Source: Acidicapsa dinghuensis (GTDB lineage: Bacteria; Acidobacteriota; Terriglobia; Terriglobales; Acidobacteriaceae). Taken from it: 64,000 bases of DNA. Positions 9,784-19,900 of the stretch are shown here, in pieces. The notes under the pieces are model-generated. The model was not told where the DNA came from. It ran no database searches and saw nothing but the letters and a program-made list of their open reading frames with translations. Numbering within the stretch: position 1 is the stretch's first letter; the number at the start of each line of letters is the position of its first letter. The position numbers were made by a program, and so were the translations under genes. The stretch is taken from contig NZ_JAGSYH010000001.1 in the NCBI RefSeq assembly GCF_025685685.1, forward strand, positions 62,001 to 126,000. The letters are read 5' to 3'.

Positions 9784-10041
9784 TCATTTCAGTGAGGAAC
9801 GCCTAATGATTGGATGATACGCTCGTTCGCTTTCCGGTTGTCGTCGCTCTGATCCGACGCTTGGCTTGCCGATACAAGCGGCGAGTTCGGAAAGACGGAA
9901 TACCCATGTTTTCCGTACATCGCCTGTTCCGATCGCATAGGCACCGGAGATTCCGCGCCGCGCGAGTTCAATGAGAAACCGTCTACTGATTCCGACGAAC
10001 TTGGCGGCTTCCTGAGCTGATACGAAGGGTTCGGGGACCAT
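9784..10041 (-). CDS. Small HTH protein, excisionase-like
   Basis: The 85-residue protein begins PEPFVSAQEAAKFVGISRR, a typical MerR/excisionase-type helix-turn-helix in which the helix recognises DNA and a short wing follows (TWVFRLSELAACI). In integrative elements such proteins bend DNA for excision or regulate the integrase. The ATG at 10041 is preceded by a purine-rich stretch (GAGGAATTGTG on the coding strand); the frame extends 37 codons further upstream without a better start. It sits directly ahead of the integrase gene, consistent with an xis-int pair. A decayed copy is found at 13354-13492. Confidence 0.7.
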   Translation of the reverse strand: MVPEPFVSAQEAAKFVGISRRFLIELARRGISGAYAIGTGDVRKTWVFRLSELAACIGKPSVGSERRQPESERAYHPIIRRSSLK

Positions 10042-10326
10042 CACAATTCCTCCGGTCAGCGATTCATCGCTGATAGGAACACGTTCGCAAGCCCGTGTGC
10101 CTTCCGATGATTTTGTGTCACAGCATTTGCGGAGTCCAAGACTTTGAAGCAATAGAACTATTGCTTTTTTCTATTGCAGGCACACCGGGACTAATTCAGA
10201 GCGGGTACCTGAAGGTGCCCGATTGACAGTCTTGATTCATCCAAGGGACTCTAGTTTCGTCGTCGATTTTCACTGGGGCCTGCGCGATGTGCTTCTGCCA
10301 AAACTATCAGCCAGGAGATCAAACCT

Positions 10327-11280
10327 GTGTCGGACCTACTTGAATTCAGGCTGCTCAAATTCATCGTGGCGATCGCGGAAACGGCCAACTTTACGCGAGC
10401 TTCCGAGCGGTTATTCTTGGCGCAGCCAACACTCAGTCAACAGGTCATTGCTCTCGAAGAGGGGATCGGAGTTCAGATTTTTGTTCGACGACGGGAAGGC
10501 GTAAGTCTGACGCCGGCTGGGCAGATGCTCTACGCTTATGCGCAGGAGGCGCTGGAACTTCGAGATGAGGTTGTAAGCGCAGCTCGCGCGATGGATCGAG
10601 GCGAAATACCCGTCCTGCGCGTAGGCCTTTCAAGCTTTATCAACCCGGATTCCGTGCAATCATTGCGCCAAGCGTATACGCGTCTCTTCCCTGATAGTCC
10701 GATCCAAATGACGGGCGGTCATCCGGCACAGCTGCTCGACAGGATGGAAGGAAAGTCCCTCGATGCGGCGATCCTGCCACTGCCCGTGACTGGAGCGAAT
10801 TGGGTTGTATCACATGTCGCATCCGATCCTCTCGTAGTCTGCATGAGGGTGGACGATCCCTTGGCGTCAAGCCACGAGGTGCAACCATCGGAACTGGCAG
10901 GTCGGCTGAAAGTGTTTCGCGACCCGGAGACTCATCCTGCTGCACACCATCGCCTAATGGAAATGTTATTGGAAATCGGGATTCGGCCGGAAGCGTCGTG
11001 CCTGGCAGCGACGCCGGCAGACATTCAGATGATGGTGCAAAGCAGGTGTGGTCTTGCGCTCATCGACGAGAGAATCGCACTCGCATCCGACCTCACCTCC
11101 AGGCCAATTGCGGGAGCACGGTGGACGGCGGACACGGCATTTGTGCATCACATGAGCGCAAGTCATATTGCCCTCTCAATTCTCCTTCGACATCTTCCCA
11201 AAGCCAAGCGGACGACCGCCCGCAAGATGCCCACGCACCAGCGCCCATTGAAACCGATTCAGCTGGAACTGATGGCATAG
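10327..11280 (+). CDS. LysR-family transcriptional regulator
   Basis: The 317-residue protein has the LysR winged helix-turn-helix at residues 5-65 (FIVAIAETANFTRASERLF, then AQPTLSQQVIALEE, then GVSLTPAG) and a periplasmic-binding-protein-like effector domain from about residue 92. The start is GTG, with CAGGAG about ten bases upstream. It stands alone between the excisionase-like gene and a hypothetical gene on the opposite strand, so it may be cargo of the tRNA-Asp element. The target and the effector cannot be read from the sequence. Confidence 0.92.
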   Translation: MSDLLEFRLLKFIVAIAETANFTRASERLFLAQPTLSQQVIALEEGIGVQIFVRRREGVSLTPAGQMLYAYAQEALELRDEVVSAARAMDRGEIPVLRVGLSSFINPDSVQSLRQAYTRLFPDSPIQMTGGHPAQLLDRMEGKSLDAAILPLPVTGANWVVSHVASDPLVVCMRVDDPLASSHEVQPSELAGRLKVFRDPETHPAAHHRLMEMLLEIGIRPEASCLAATPADIQMMVQSRCGLALIDERIALASDLTSRPIAGARWTADTAFVHHMSASHIALSILLRHLPKAKRTTARKMPTHQRPLKPIQLELMA

Positions 11281-11380
11281 CGAACTGACGGGCTGGTTCG
11301 ATGGCTGCCGATCCAGAACACGCGAAGTGATCGTCTCAAAGAGTGATTTGGCCTGTGATTAACAGTTGCAAATATTGGGG

Positions 11381-12121
11381 CTATGCTGAGTAAAGGCACC
11401 AGCAATAGTCAGACCCATCCACCCGAGTTGTGTCGTTCCTGCCTTCGTGGGGGATCACGGCAACAACATTTCTTGGACCTTTGCCGTTGGGATATCGAAC
11501 GAAATCTACAGCGTTTCCCATGCCGTACGCCTGCCGCGAACCGTCTGAGAACACGACGGTAAAGATTGTGTAGCCCATACCCGACTCCCCATTTCTATAT
11601 ATTTCGTTCGCAAACTGAGCCGGGAGACGGAGTGGGCTCTCCGCTACCTCCGCAATGTCCTCCATCTTGATCCATCTCTTGCCGCGATCATTCTCTGGAT
11701 ACACACCCCAGTACTTGATATATGGATTCTCTGACACGATATAAACCGTATCGCAAGCCTCGCCGGATTTAAGAACTGCGCGACATGGGTAATAGAGGAG
11801 TTCACCGTCGTGGCTCGGTTCGATGCCTTTCAGCGCCTCCTGGACGTGGGGAGGCAATGGGGAGTATGTAACGTGTTTCTCTAGCAATTGTTCCTGCCAC
11901 ATGCCAGGCGCTGATTCCAATTCGTAGATGACGTCTCCCTGGACGGAAAACGTAATGCGACGAACCAAATCAGTTTGACCGCCGCATGCTACTTGCTCCT
12001 CTGATGGCGGAAAGCGAAGTCTATCGGGGAGCTGGAAAGCTCTCAACGTCCCGCTACCTTTGATACGTACAGATGAACGTATAGGGAACTTCGCGCTCTG
12101 AGGAATTCTGTCCGCAGTCAT
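11381..12121 (-). CDS. Hypothetical protein (246 aa)
   Basis: I do not recognise the family. The protein has 246 residues, no signal peptide and no membrane segment, with a mixed charged and aromatic composition. The central part (about residues 60-140) contains alternating short beta-like stretches, including TVYIVSENPYIKYWGVYPEN, and the C-terminus has several Trp, Tyr and Cys. It lies alone in the element region between the LysR gene and the VirB2/IS66 junction and may be cargo. That it is a real gene rests on its length, its ATG start and the lack of a competing frame. Confidence 0.55.
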   Translation of the reverse strand: MTADRIPQSAKFPIRSSVRIKGSGTLRAFQLPDRLRFPPSEEQVACGGQTDLVRRITFSVQGDVIYELESAPGMWQEQLLEKHVTYSPLPPHVQEALKGIEPSHDGELLYYPCRAVLKSGEACDTVYIVSENPYIKYWGVYPENDRGKRWIKMEDIAEVAESPLRLPAQFANEIYRNGESGMGYTIFTVVFSDGSRQAYGMGNAVDFVRYPNGKGPRNVVAVIPHEGRNDTTRVDGSDYCWCLYSA

Positions 12122-12359
12122 GCCTTATTATCGCTCGCTTGGGGATGACTGACGCATAATCGCCGAGTCGCTTATTGAGCGGAGCTCAATGGCGCAGCTT
12201 TGGTGTGAATCGGTGAGACCTATGAGGGGGCAATCCTCCGAGCAAATCCGCTATTGGCCAAAGCAATAGCGCCATAGATAAGAAGTCTTGGACGAAAAAT
12301 TCTGACGGCATTACCTTCCGAAACATGACGGCAAAGAACAATGCCGTTCGGAGGAGCCA

Positions 12360-12549
12360 ATGCCCCAAATATCCCACACCTTTGTCCCGCTTGCAAAGAA
12401 ACGGAAACGATTCGTCTCTAAGCCCAACCCCTACCACCTCGCACGCTTGTTCGCACCTTACCTATTCGCGATGGCATTTGCCACCGCAGCTCACGCGCAG
12501 GGAACGATGGACTTCTCGGGCGCACAAACACTGATGTCAACCTTCAAGA
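12360..12549 (+). pseudogene. VirB2/TrbC-like pilin, N-terminal fragment
   Basis: A good ribosome binding site (GGAGGAGCC) precedes an ATG. The product has a positively charged N-terminus, a hydrophobic segment (LFAPYLFAMAFATAAHAQ, a plausible signal peptide) and then [15 protein letters not shown], which resembles the start of mature VirB2/TrbC conjugative pilins. After about residue 63 the similarity stops where IS66 sequence begins in another frame; the two pilin transmembrane helices are missing. It is therefore a truncated remnant of a conjugation (type IV secretion) gene set. The family call is from memory of the motif, so moderate confidence. Confidence 0.6.
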
Positions 12550-13193
12550 CGCAAGTTCCACGAGATCCACCAGGTACATGCTTCACCGACCACGACCGAG
12601 GCTTTGAACCGCATCGGCGCACTCTATGCGATCGAGGAAGAGATTCGCGGCAAGCCTGTCGAGCATCGATTCACGATCCGCCAGTCGCGCGCCAGGCCAC
12701 TGCTCGATGATTTGCGCAAGTGGATGGAAAAGACGCTTCGCTCGCTTTCGGCCAAGAGTGAGACTGCGGCTGCGATCCGCTATGCACTCTCTCGCTGGCG
12801 AGCACTGAACCGTTACACGGATGATGGCCTGCTCGAGATCGACAACAACGCGGTCGAACGGGCGCTGCGTGCCGTTGCCCTTGGAAGGAAGAACTTCCTC
12901 TTTGCCGGATCCGATAACGGCGGACACCGCGCCGCCGCCATGTACACCCTGATCGGCTCAGCCAAGCTCAACGGGCTCGATCCGGAAGCTTACCTGCGCT
13001 CAGTCCTGGCTCAGATCGCCGACCATCCGATATCTCGCATACAGGAACTTCTGCCCTGGAACCTGGCTGCTTCTCTCCAGACCCACTCTTCCCAGGCTGC
13101 TTAGACACTCATACTAAGCGTCCATCTAAAAATAGATGGACACCTATTAAGAGACTTCCCACCCCGTCAAGGGTGGGACAATCGGACGCTTAC
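12550..13193 (+). mobile_element. IS66-family element, right-hand remnant
   Basis: The open frame from 12550 to the TAG at 13102-13104 encodes the C-terminal part of an IS66 TnpC transposase, recognisable by [32 protein letters not shown] and FAGSDNGG. The element's right end is visible: on the minus strand the sequence ending at 13193 begins GTAAGCGTCCG, as IS66 terminal repeats do. The left end, tnpA, tnpB and the N-terminal half of tnpC are missing. A 9-bp perfect stem (13120-13128 with 13133-13141, AAAA loop) follows the stop codon. The left border fuses to the VirB2-like fragment and the right border abuts the integrase remnant, so the element marks a deletion junction. Confidence 0.85.
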
Positions 13194-13353
13194 TGTCCAC
13201 CTGACGCCATGCCGTTTTCTCTGTTGGTAAATTCCTGAGGAGACCCACAGGCAAAGTGTTTTCCTTGCGGCTGCCTTCCGCTGGGCTGAGTTGATACCGA
13301 AGCATCGCAAATTTGCGAGACACGTTTCTGAGTGATCTCGTCTGATATGCCAT
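13194..13353 (-). pseudogene. Integrase remnant (5' end only)
   Basis: Read on the minus strand from 13353, the product starts MAYQTRSLRNVSRK and continues with GSRKENTLPVGLLRN, clearly related to the first 55 residues of the intact integrase at 8602-9777. It ends exactly where the IS66 right end begins, so about 330 codons have been lost. It also lacks a few residues after the first 14. It was part of a second, related element inserted at the same locus. Confidence 0.85.
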
Positions 13354-13492
13354 AACGTCTCATTTCAGTAGGGAACGCCTAATGATTGGATGATGTAATC
13401 GCTCGCCTTCCAGAGGTCGACGCTGAGCCCCATCGCTCCGCTGACCGATAGCTGTGGCGAGTTCCGAAAGACGGAAAACCCATGTCTTCCGC
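13354..13492 (-). pseudogene. Remnant of the HTH/excisionase-like gene
   Basis: This stretch matches the 3' part of the small HTH gene at 9784-10041: shared blocks include CGCCTAATGATTGGATGAT and the GTTC-CGAAAGACGGAA segment. The match has several substitutions and indels and ends near 13492, before the helix-turn-helix region. Together with the integrase remnant it is a degraded second copy of the xis-int module in the same orientation. Confidence 0.75.
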
Positions 13493-13973
13493 AAATCTGA
13501 GTGTGCCGGGACATGCATTACGTTGTGGACTTGAGACATCCGTCACAAGCCCCTTGCGATGGCGTTGTTTCACGTTAAGGGGCACGAGAAAATATATATC
13601 CAGTCGTCGAGTCCGTGAGAATGTGAAAATCCAGAGGGGATTTTCAAAGAGTGTGGAAGGGGGGATGAAATGCATTGCAACAAGAAAGATCAATTAGTCG
13701 AATCCGTGAGGTAATGCGGCATTGCGTTGGGAGTCGACCGTCAAAACAATGCAGAAAAGCTCTAGCTAGCGGCATTCAACTGATTAGGTACATAGATGTC
13801 GGCAATGGCGATTTTTTCCGATAAAAGCAAAAGACCTCCGCAAACACAAGCTACGCAGTCTGTATTGATATCGTGCACAGGGCGTTACGGCGACAAGAAG
13901 GGAACGATCTCTCGGCGCGGAATCATCCTTTTTGCAGTCTTTCAGTGAATCTCGGTCGTAATTCGTGACTGTG
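13493..13973. other. Gene-free stretch between element scar and repeat protein
   Basis: About 480 bases with no supported gene. Short open frames here lack start sites and protein-like composition. Base composition is lower in GC than the surroundings, as expected for decayed element sequence. I found no copy of the tRNA-Asp 3' end that would mark the far attachment site. Confidence 0.5.
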
Positions 13974-16900
13974 CTACTTCACAATAAGCGTGACCGTTCC
14001 TGAATTTGTCACCTGATGAGTCTGGGGTGGCGAAGTCTGCGTCGATCCTCCTCCTCCGCATCCTCCTGCGGCAACTACCATCGCGGCAACAAGTCCGATC
14101 GAGACGATGAGCCAGACACGCATCGCTCGCCGCCGTTTCCTCAGCGCGAACGGAGCCAGCATGATCGGCAACAGGACGAACCCTGTGGCAGCGCCCGGCA
14201 GCATCTCCGTAAAGACCGCAGTGATCTGATACGTGCCGCTCGGAGTCGTAGCCGCCGTCGTGATCACCAGGGAACTGCTCTGTGTCGAATAGCTGCATGC
14301 CGCGCCAACCGGCAAGTTGAGGCAGTTTACGCTGACGTTGGTTGCAGACGACGGCAGTGTCACGGCATACGTTGCAGTACTGCCCGCGGTCACGGTCACA
14401 GTGGGCGACGGGAACGAAGGAAAGCCATTACCTCCGGCCGAATCGATTTCGAATTCCAACGTGTTGGACGTCCCTCCGCCTGGAGCCGGTGTCTGTACGC
14501 TCACGGAAGCAATTCCAGCGCTTGCCACATCTCTTGCCGAAACCTGCGCTGCCAGTTGCGTGGTGCTTACGAACTGGGTCGTCATCGCGTTCGCGCCCCA
14601 CAGGATCGTGGACGCCGGAGTGAATGCGGTTCCGTTCACCGTCAGCGTAAACGCCCCTGCGCCCGCGGATACGAATGCCGGGGAGAGGCTGCTCAACGCC
14701 GGCGCAGAGGGGTTGGCGCTGATGACATATGCCGCGCTCGCCACGGAACTAGGATTGTATCCAGCTGCCAGGGCAATGGCGTTGATCGTTTCTGAAGAGC
14801 TGACGGCGATGGGTCCGGAATACAGCGACGACGACGACGTGGGCGTGCTGCCATCCAGGGTGTAGTAGATGGCGGCATTCGCGGTAGCGTCGGTGATAGT
14901 CACGTTTGGCGCGTAGTTATATGCGCCACCGGGAAGACTGAACACCGGAGTAGCCGCGCTCTGCGCTGCGAACATTACTTTACGAACCCGGTAGTTGTAG
15001 CTGTCTGCGAAATAGAGGTTGCCGGAGCCATCGAAGCCGAGGCCCGAGGGGCCGTACAGCTCTGCTGCAAGCGCGGCTCCCCCGTCCCCGCTAAAACCGC
15101 CGAAGCCTATACCTGCAACCCGGGCGATGATTCCCGAGCTTGCATTGACTTCGCGGATCGTGCCCGGCCAGTTGGAGATGTACAGGTTGCCGGCAGAGTC
15201 CAAGCCAATCCATTCCGGATCGATTTCCGCGCTGGTTGCAGGGCCCCCGTCGCCGGTAGCTCCGAAGATCTCGCTAATCCCTGCGACCGTCGTGATTAAG
15301 CCGGTCGAGGCAGTCACTTTGCGCACAGTTCCAGTTCCCCAGGCGGTGAGATAGATGTTGTCGTTGGTATCGACCGCCAATACACTTGGGCTCTCGATTC
15401 CGGCACTGGTGGCAGTTCCTCCATCGCCACTCAAGATATTTGTTCCATCTCCGGCAACAGTGGTGATAATGCCGGTCTTCGCTGATACCTCGCGAATCAC
15501 GTAGTGTTCTGTGTCGGCAATGAAGATGTTGCCGGCAGCGTCGACAGCAACGGCGATGGGAGCAGCCAGAGAAGCGGCAGTCGCCGGGCCGCCGTCGCCT
15601 ATGTTCCCTTCGGCCAATGTTCCATTTCCCGCAACCGTGGTGATGATGCCGGTAGCCGCGTTGACCATGCGGATTCTGCCATTGACAGAGTCCGCTATGT
15701 AGAGATTGCCTGTGCTGTCGAGTGCAATCCCCATGGGCTCTGCGAGAGATGCACTGGTGGCCGGGCCGCCGTCGCCGCCAGATCCAGCGTATCCACTACT
15801 GGAACCGGCAAACACCGAAGCTTTGCCGGTAGCTGCCGAAATCAGCCACACAACATTGTTGTAGATATCCGAAACATAGACATTGCCCGCCTTGTCGACG
15901 GCAACGCCCTGCAGATAATTGAATTCCGCGTCAAGCGCAGGTCCGCCGGCTCCAGAAAATCCGGAGACCCCGGATCCGGCAATGGTGGCGATCTGCGGCG
16001 AAGACGCTGCGATCGTGTACGTAGCCGAAGCCACCGCGCTGGTGAGAGAGCCGGGCGCCGTGGCGATCGCCTTGATCGTCACCTTGCCGGCGACGCCGAT
16101 CGGCAGGCTGTACCCGGGCGAACTTCCAGTTAGAGGAGTACTTCCGTCGACGGTTACGTAGATGGATGCTCCAGGTGTAGCATCCGCGACGGTCACGGTT
16201 TGCAGACTTGCGTAAGTGCCGCTGGATACGCTGAACGTGGGCGTAGCGGCCGGAGCACTCGGCGCCGCTGCGGTAAATACTTCGCGGATACGATTGCTTC
16301 CTTGGTCGGCGATGAGAATATTTCCCGCGTTATCCACCGCGATGCCTTGTGGAACACACAGCGATGCGCTGGTTGCGCTTCCGCCATCGCCTCCATACGA
16401 TGCGCACTCAGAGCCATTGCCAGCTACCGTGGAAATATTCCCGGTGCCTGCAGCTACCATGCGAATCACGTTGTTTCCAGAGTCGGAGATATACAGATTC
16501 GAGGCATTGTCCGTGGCGACTGCGACTGGCTCGCTGAGTTGCGCGCTCGCCGCCGGTCCGCCATCTCCTGAATAGCCCCCTTGCGGATACCCATTCACCA
16601 CCTTGACCACGCCTGCCACTGTCGAAATGGTGCTGCTGCCGGTGATGACGCCACTTGTGGCCGTAATTTTGCGAACAACGTCGTTACCGCTGTCTGCGAT
16701 GTAAAGGTTGCCGCTCTTGTCGAACGCCAGCCCCTCGGGATTGCGGAAAGAAGCGCTGCTGGCCGGTCCGCCATCTCCGGCGTATCCGTTCATGCCATTT
16801 CCCGCGATTGTCTGGATGATCCCGTTGCTCGCCGTTACTTCGCGAATGCTTCCGGCTGTTTCTTCAGAGAGATAGAGATTACCGGCGCTGTCCATGGCCA

Positions 16901-19900
16901 GGCCTGTCACGTAGCCAATGCTGGCAGCCGTCGCCGGTCCGCCATCTCCCAGAGCCGTTGCATTCGGGTTGCCGGTATAGGTGGTGATGATGCCGCTTGC
17001 CAGGTTCATTTTCCGAATCACTACATTGCTGTCGTCCGCGATGTACAGATTACCCTGCGAATCCAGCAGCAGCGCTTGTGGATATGCCAATTCCGCGTTC
17101 GTTGCAGGCCCTCCGTCTCCTTTGTATCCGACCTTGCCTGTTCCGGCAATTGTGGTCACTACTCCCGTATTCGCCGCCACCTTTCGAATGACATGGTTAT
17201 CTGAGTCGCTGAAATAGACATTGCCCGAGCCGTCCCGGACAGCATTGTACGGATAATCGATTTGTGCAAGCGTTGCAGAACCGTTGTCGCCCAGGTATCC
17301 GAGCGTTCCACTGCCGGCAATCGTGTAGATGAACGATGTAGAAGAGGATCCGATGACATACTGCGCTGATGCCGCAGGGCTCAGCGAATAGCCGTATGCA
17401 AGGGCGGCCACCACCAGAGTCTCGGAAGAAGAAACAGCAATGGGACCGGTGTAGAGATTGGAGCTCACCGTTGGAGGGGTCCCGTTCGTTGTGTAGTAGA
17501 GCTTTGCTCCCGGAGTGGAGTCGGTGACTGTCACCGTCTGCTGCGCGGCGTAGTAGCCGGACGCCAGCGAAATCGTTGGGGTAGCCGTCGCAGGTAGTTG
17601 CAGAGAATACTGCGCGTACGCGTAAAAGCTGTTCGCGTAGCCCGTTTCGGTCGCGTACGCCTCGATCGAGGTAGCCCCTGCGCCGGACACAGTGATGGGG
17701 CCCGTATAAGGTACGAATCCACTCGTCGAGAGCGCTCCCGAGGCCCAATAGTAGATTGTTGCTCCTGGAATGGACTCGCTCAATGTAATCGTCTGTACCG
17801 ATGTGTACGTGCCCGCTGCAGGCGAGAATGTCACCGGCGCCAGCCCCGGCGACAGCGCAGCGGTGATGGAATCGCTCGCCGGGTAGTTACCGTCTCCCGA
17901 GTAGCTTGCCTTCACGTTATGCGTTCCCACGCCCACCGGTGCAATTCCATTTACGGTTGCGGTGGTCGTCTGGCTCGGCTCGGCCAGCAGGATGGACGCC
18001 GTCTGGCTGTACCGTGTCAGCATTGCCAGGTCGGCAACGCCGTCGCTATTGAAATCAGCGGCGGCAAGGGCAAACGGGCCGACTGTGGTCTGGCTTACCG
18101 TCGGAATGGTGGTTGTTTCTGCAAATGTTCCGTTCCCGTTACCCAGAAACAGATCGATCTGATCGTTGTACGTATCCAGCCCCGCCAGGTCCATCTTGCC
18201 GTCGTGATTGAAGTCCCCCATCAACAGACTTTCGCCGGAGCCGGAATTGTTGCTGGTCGGTCCGTTGAAGCTCCCGTCTCCGTTTCCCAGATACAGCCCC
18301 ACCCCGCCGCTATAACCAAAGGCCAGGTCCAGCTTGCCATCTCCATTGAAGTCGCCGGCGACAATGGAATAGGCAAAGGAATCGGCGGCGAGCGGTGTGG
18401 GCGTTGCGAATGTCCCGTCTCCCTTGCCAAGAAACACCATCGCGCCGCCCGGCCCGAAATACTCGCTGGCCACCAGATCTGGAATGCCGTCGCCATTAAA
18501 GTCTCCGGTCGCTACCGTACTAAATCCTTGATCCGATGCAAGATTCGGTCCGAGGATCTTAAAGGTTCCGTCGCCATTGCCCAGAAGAACGGTGACTCCA
18601 CCGGAATTGACATAGTCGCCTACGACAGCGAGGTCCAGCTTGCCGTCTCCGTTGAAGTCGGCGCTGACCATGGCTCCTGTGATGCCATCGCCACCCACAA
18701 TGCCCTGTTGAAATGCCAGACTCGTTTGCGGCGCGGCAAAGGTTCCATCTCCATTTCCTAACAGCGTCACCACAATGCTGGACGACGTACTGTTTTCCCA
18801 GGTAAGTACCGCCACGTCCGCCTTGCCGTCTCCATTGAAATCGCCGCAGACGAGATAACCGTTCTGATCGTTCGAGAGCGCCAAAGTGGTTGCCGGACCG
18901 GCCGTGAAGGTGCCATCTCCGTTGCCGAAGAAAATTGTCAACCCGCTCGGACCGTTGTAGGTTGAGATGGACCAGAGAACGGCCAGGTCCGGGATGCCAT
19001 CGCCGTTGAAATCTCCAGTCACCTGAGCCATAGGGTCGTTATCGAAGGTTGGAGTCTGCGAAATCTCCCACCCCATTCCAGCCTGACTCGTACCCAGAGA
19101 TGCTGTCCCCAGCACCGTATTTCCAAAGCTGGTATCGATGAATGAGACCTTCCCGGTCAACGGCGCGGTTCCGCCAAATCCGTCCACCGTCGCGGTCAGT
19201 GAGTACTGTCCCGGGTTTCCCTGGACGGCGATCGCTGTCTGATCGGTATAAACAGGCTTGGGCGCCGGACCGACGGTGAGCGAAGCAGCACTCGACGCAC
19301 TGCTCATGCCCCATCCATCCTCAACAAAGATGGCCTTGTAGCTGTGCTGGCCTGCTCCCGGAACGAATTGGAAGGACGCCGTTCCGTTGGCGGAAAGTAT
19401 CGCCGTTCCCAGCAGGTGAACATCCGTGCAGTATGTCGCCGTAGCATCACAGAAGTTGACTTGCCCAGCCGTGACCGCGCTGGCCCCGGCTTTTACCGTT
19501 GCGGTCAGCTTTACCACCGTGTTCGGAGCAACGCTGGTCACCGCTTTTCCGCTGGAAGTAATACTCAGCGAAGTTGTTGTCGCAGGAGGCACGCCCCACA
19601 AAGGAATGGTTCCTGAAAAACTGGCGTTGTATTGGTTATCTCCCCCGTAGTTCGCATCGACTTGATGCTGGCCGGCAATGGGCAGGGATACGTTCGCTGT
19701 CGCCGTTGTCGTTTCTGTCGGTTTGGTGAGGTATACCCCGAGAGAGCTATCGTAATAGCCGCCGGCAACGATATCCGGGTATCCATCTCCATTGAGATCG
19801 CCCACGCCAACTTCGAGATAGTAAGGAACACTGAGACCCGATACGACCAGAAAACTCTTGCTGGGTGAGCCGCTCCCATCGTTCAACAGAACGGTGGCGG

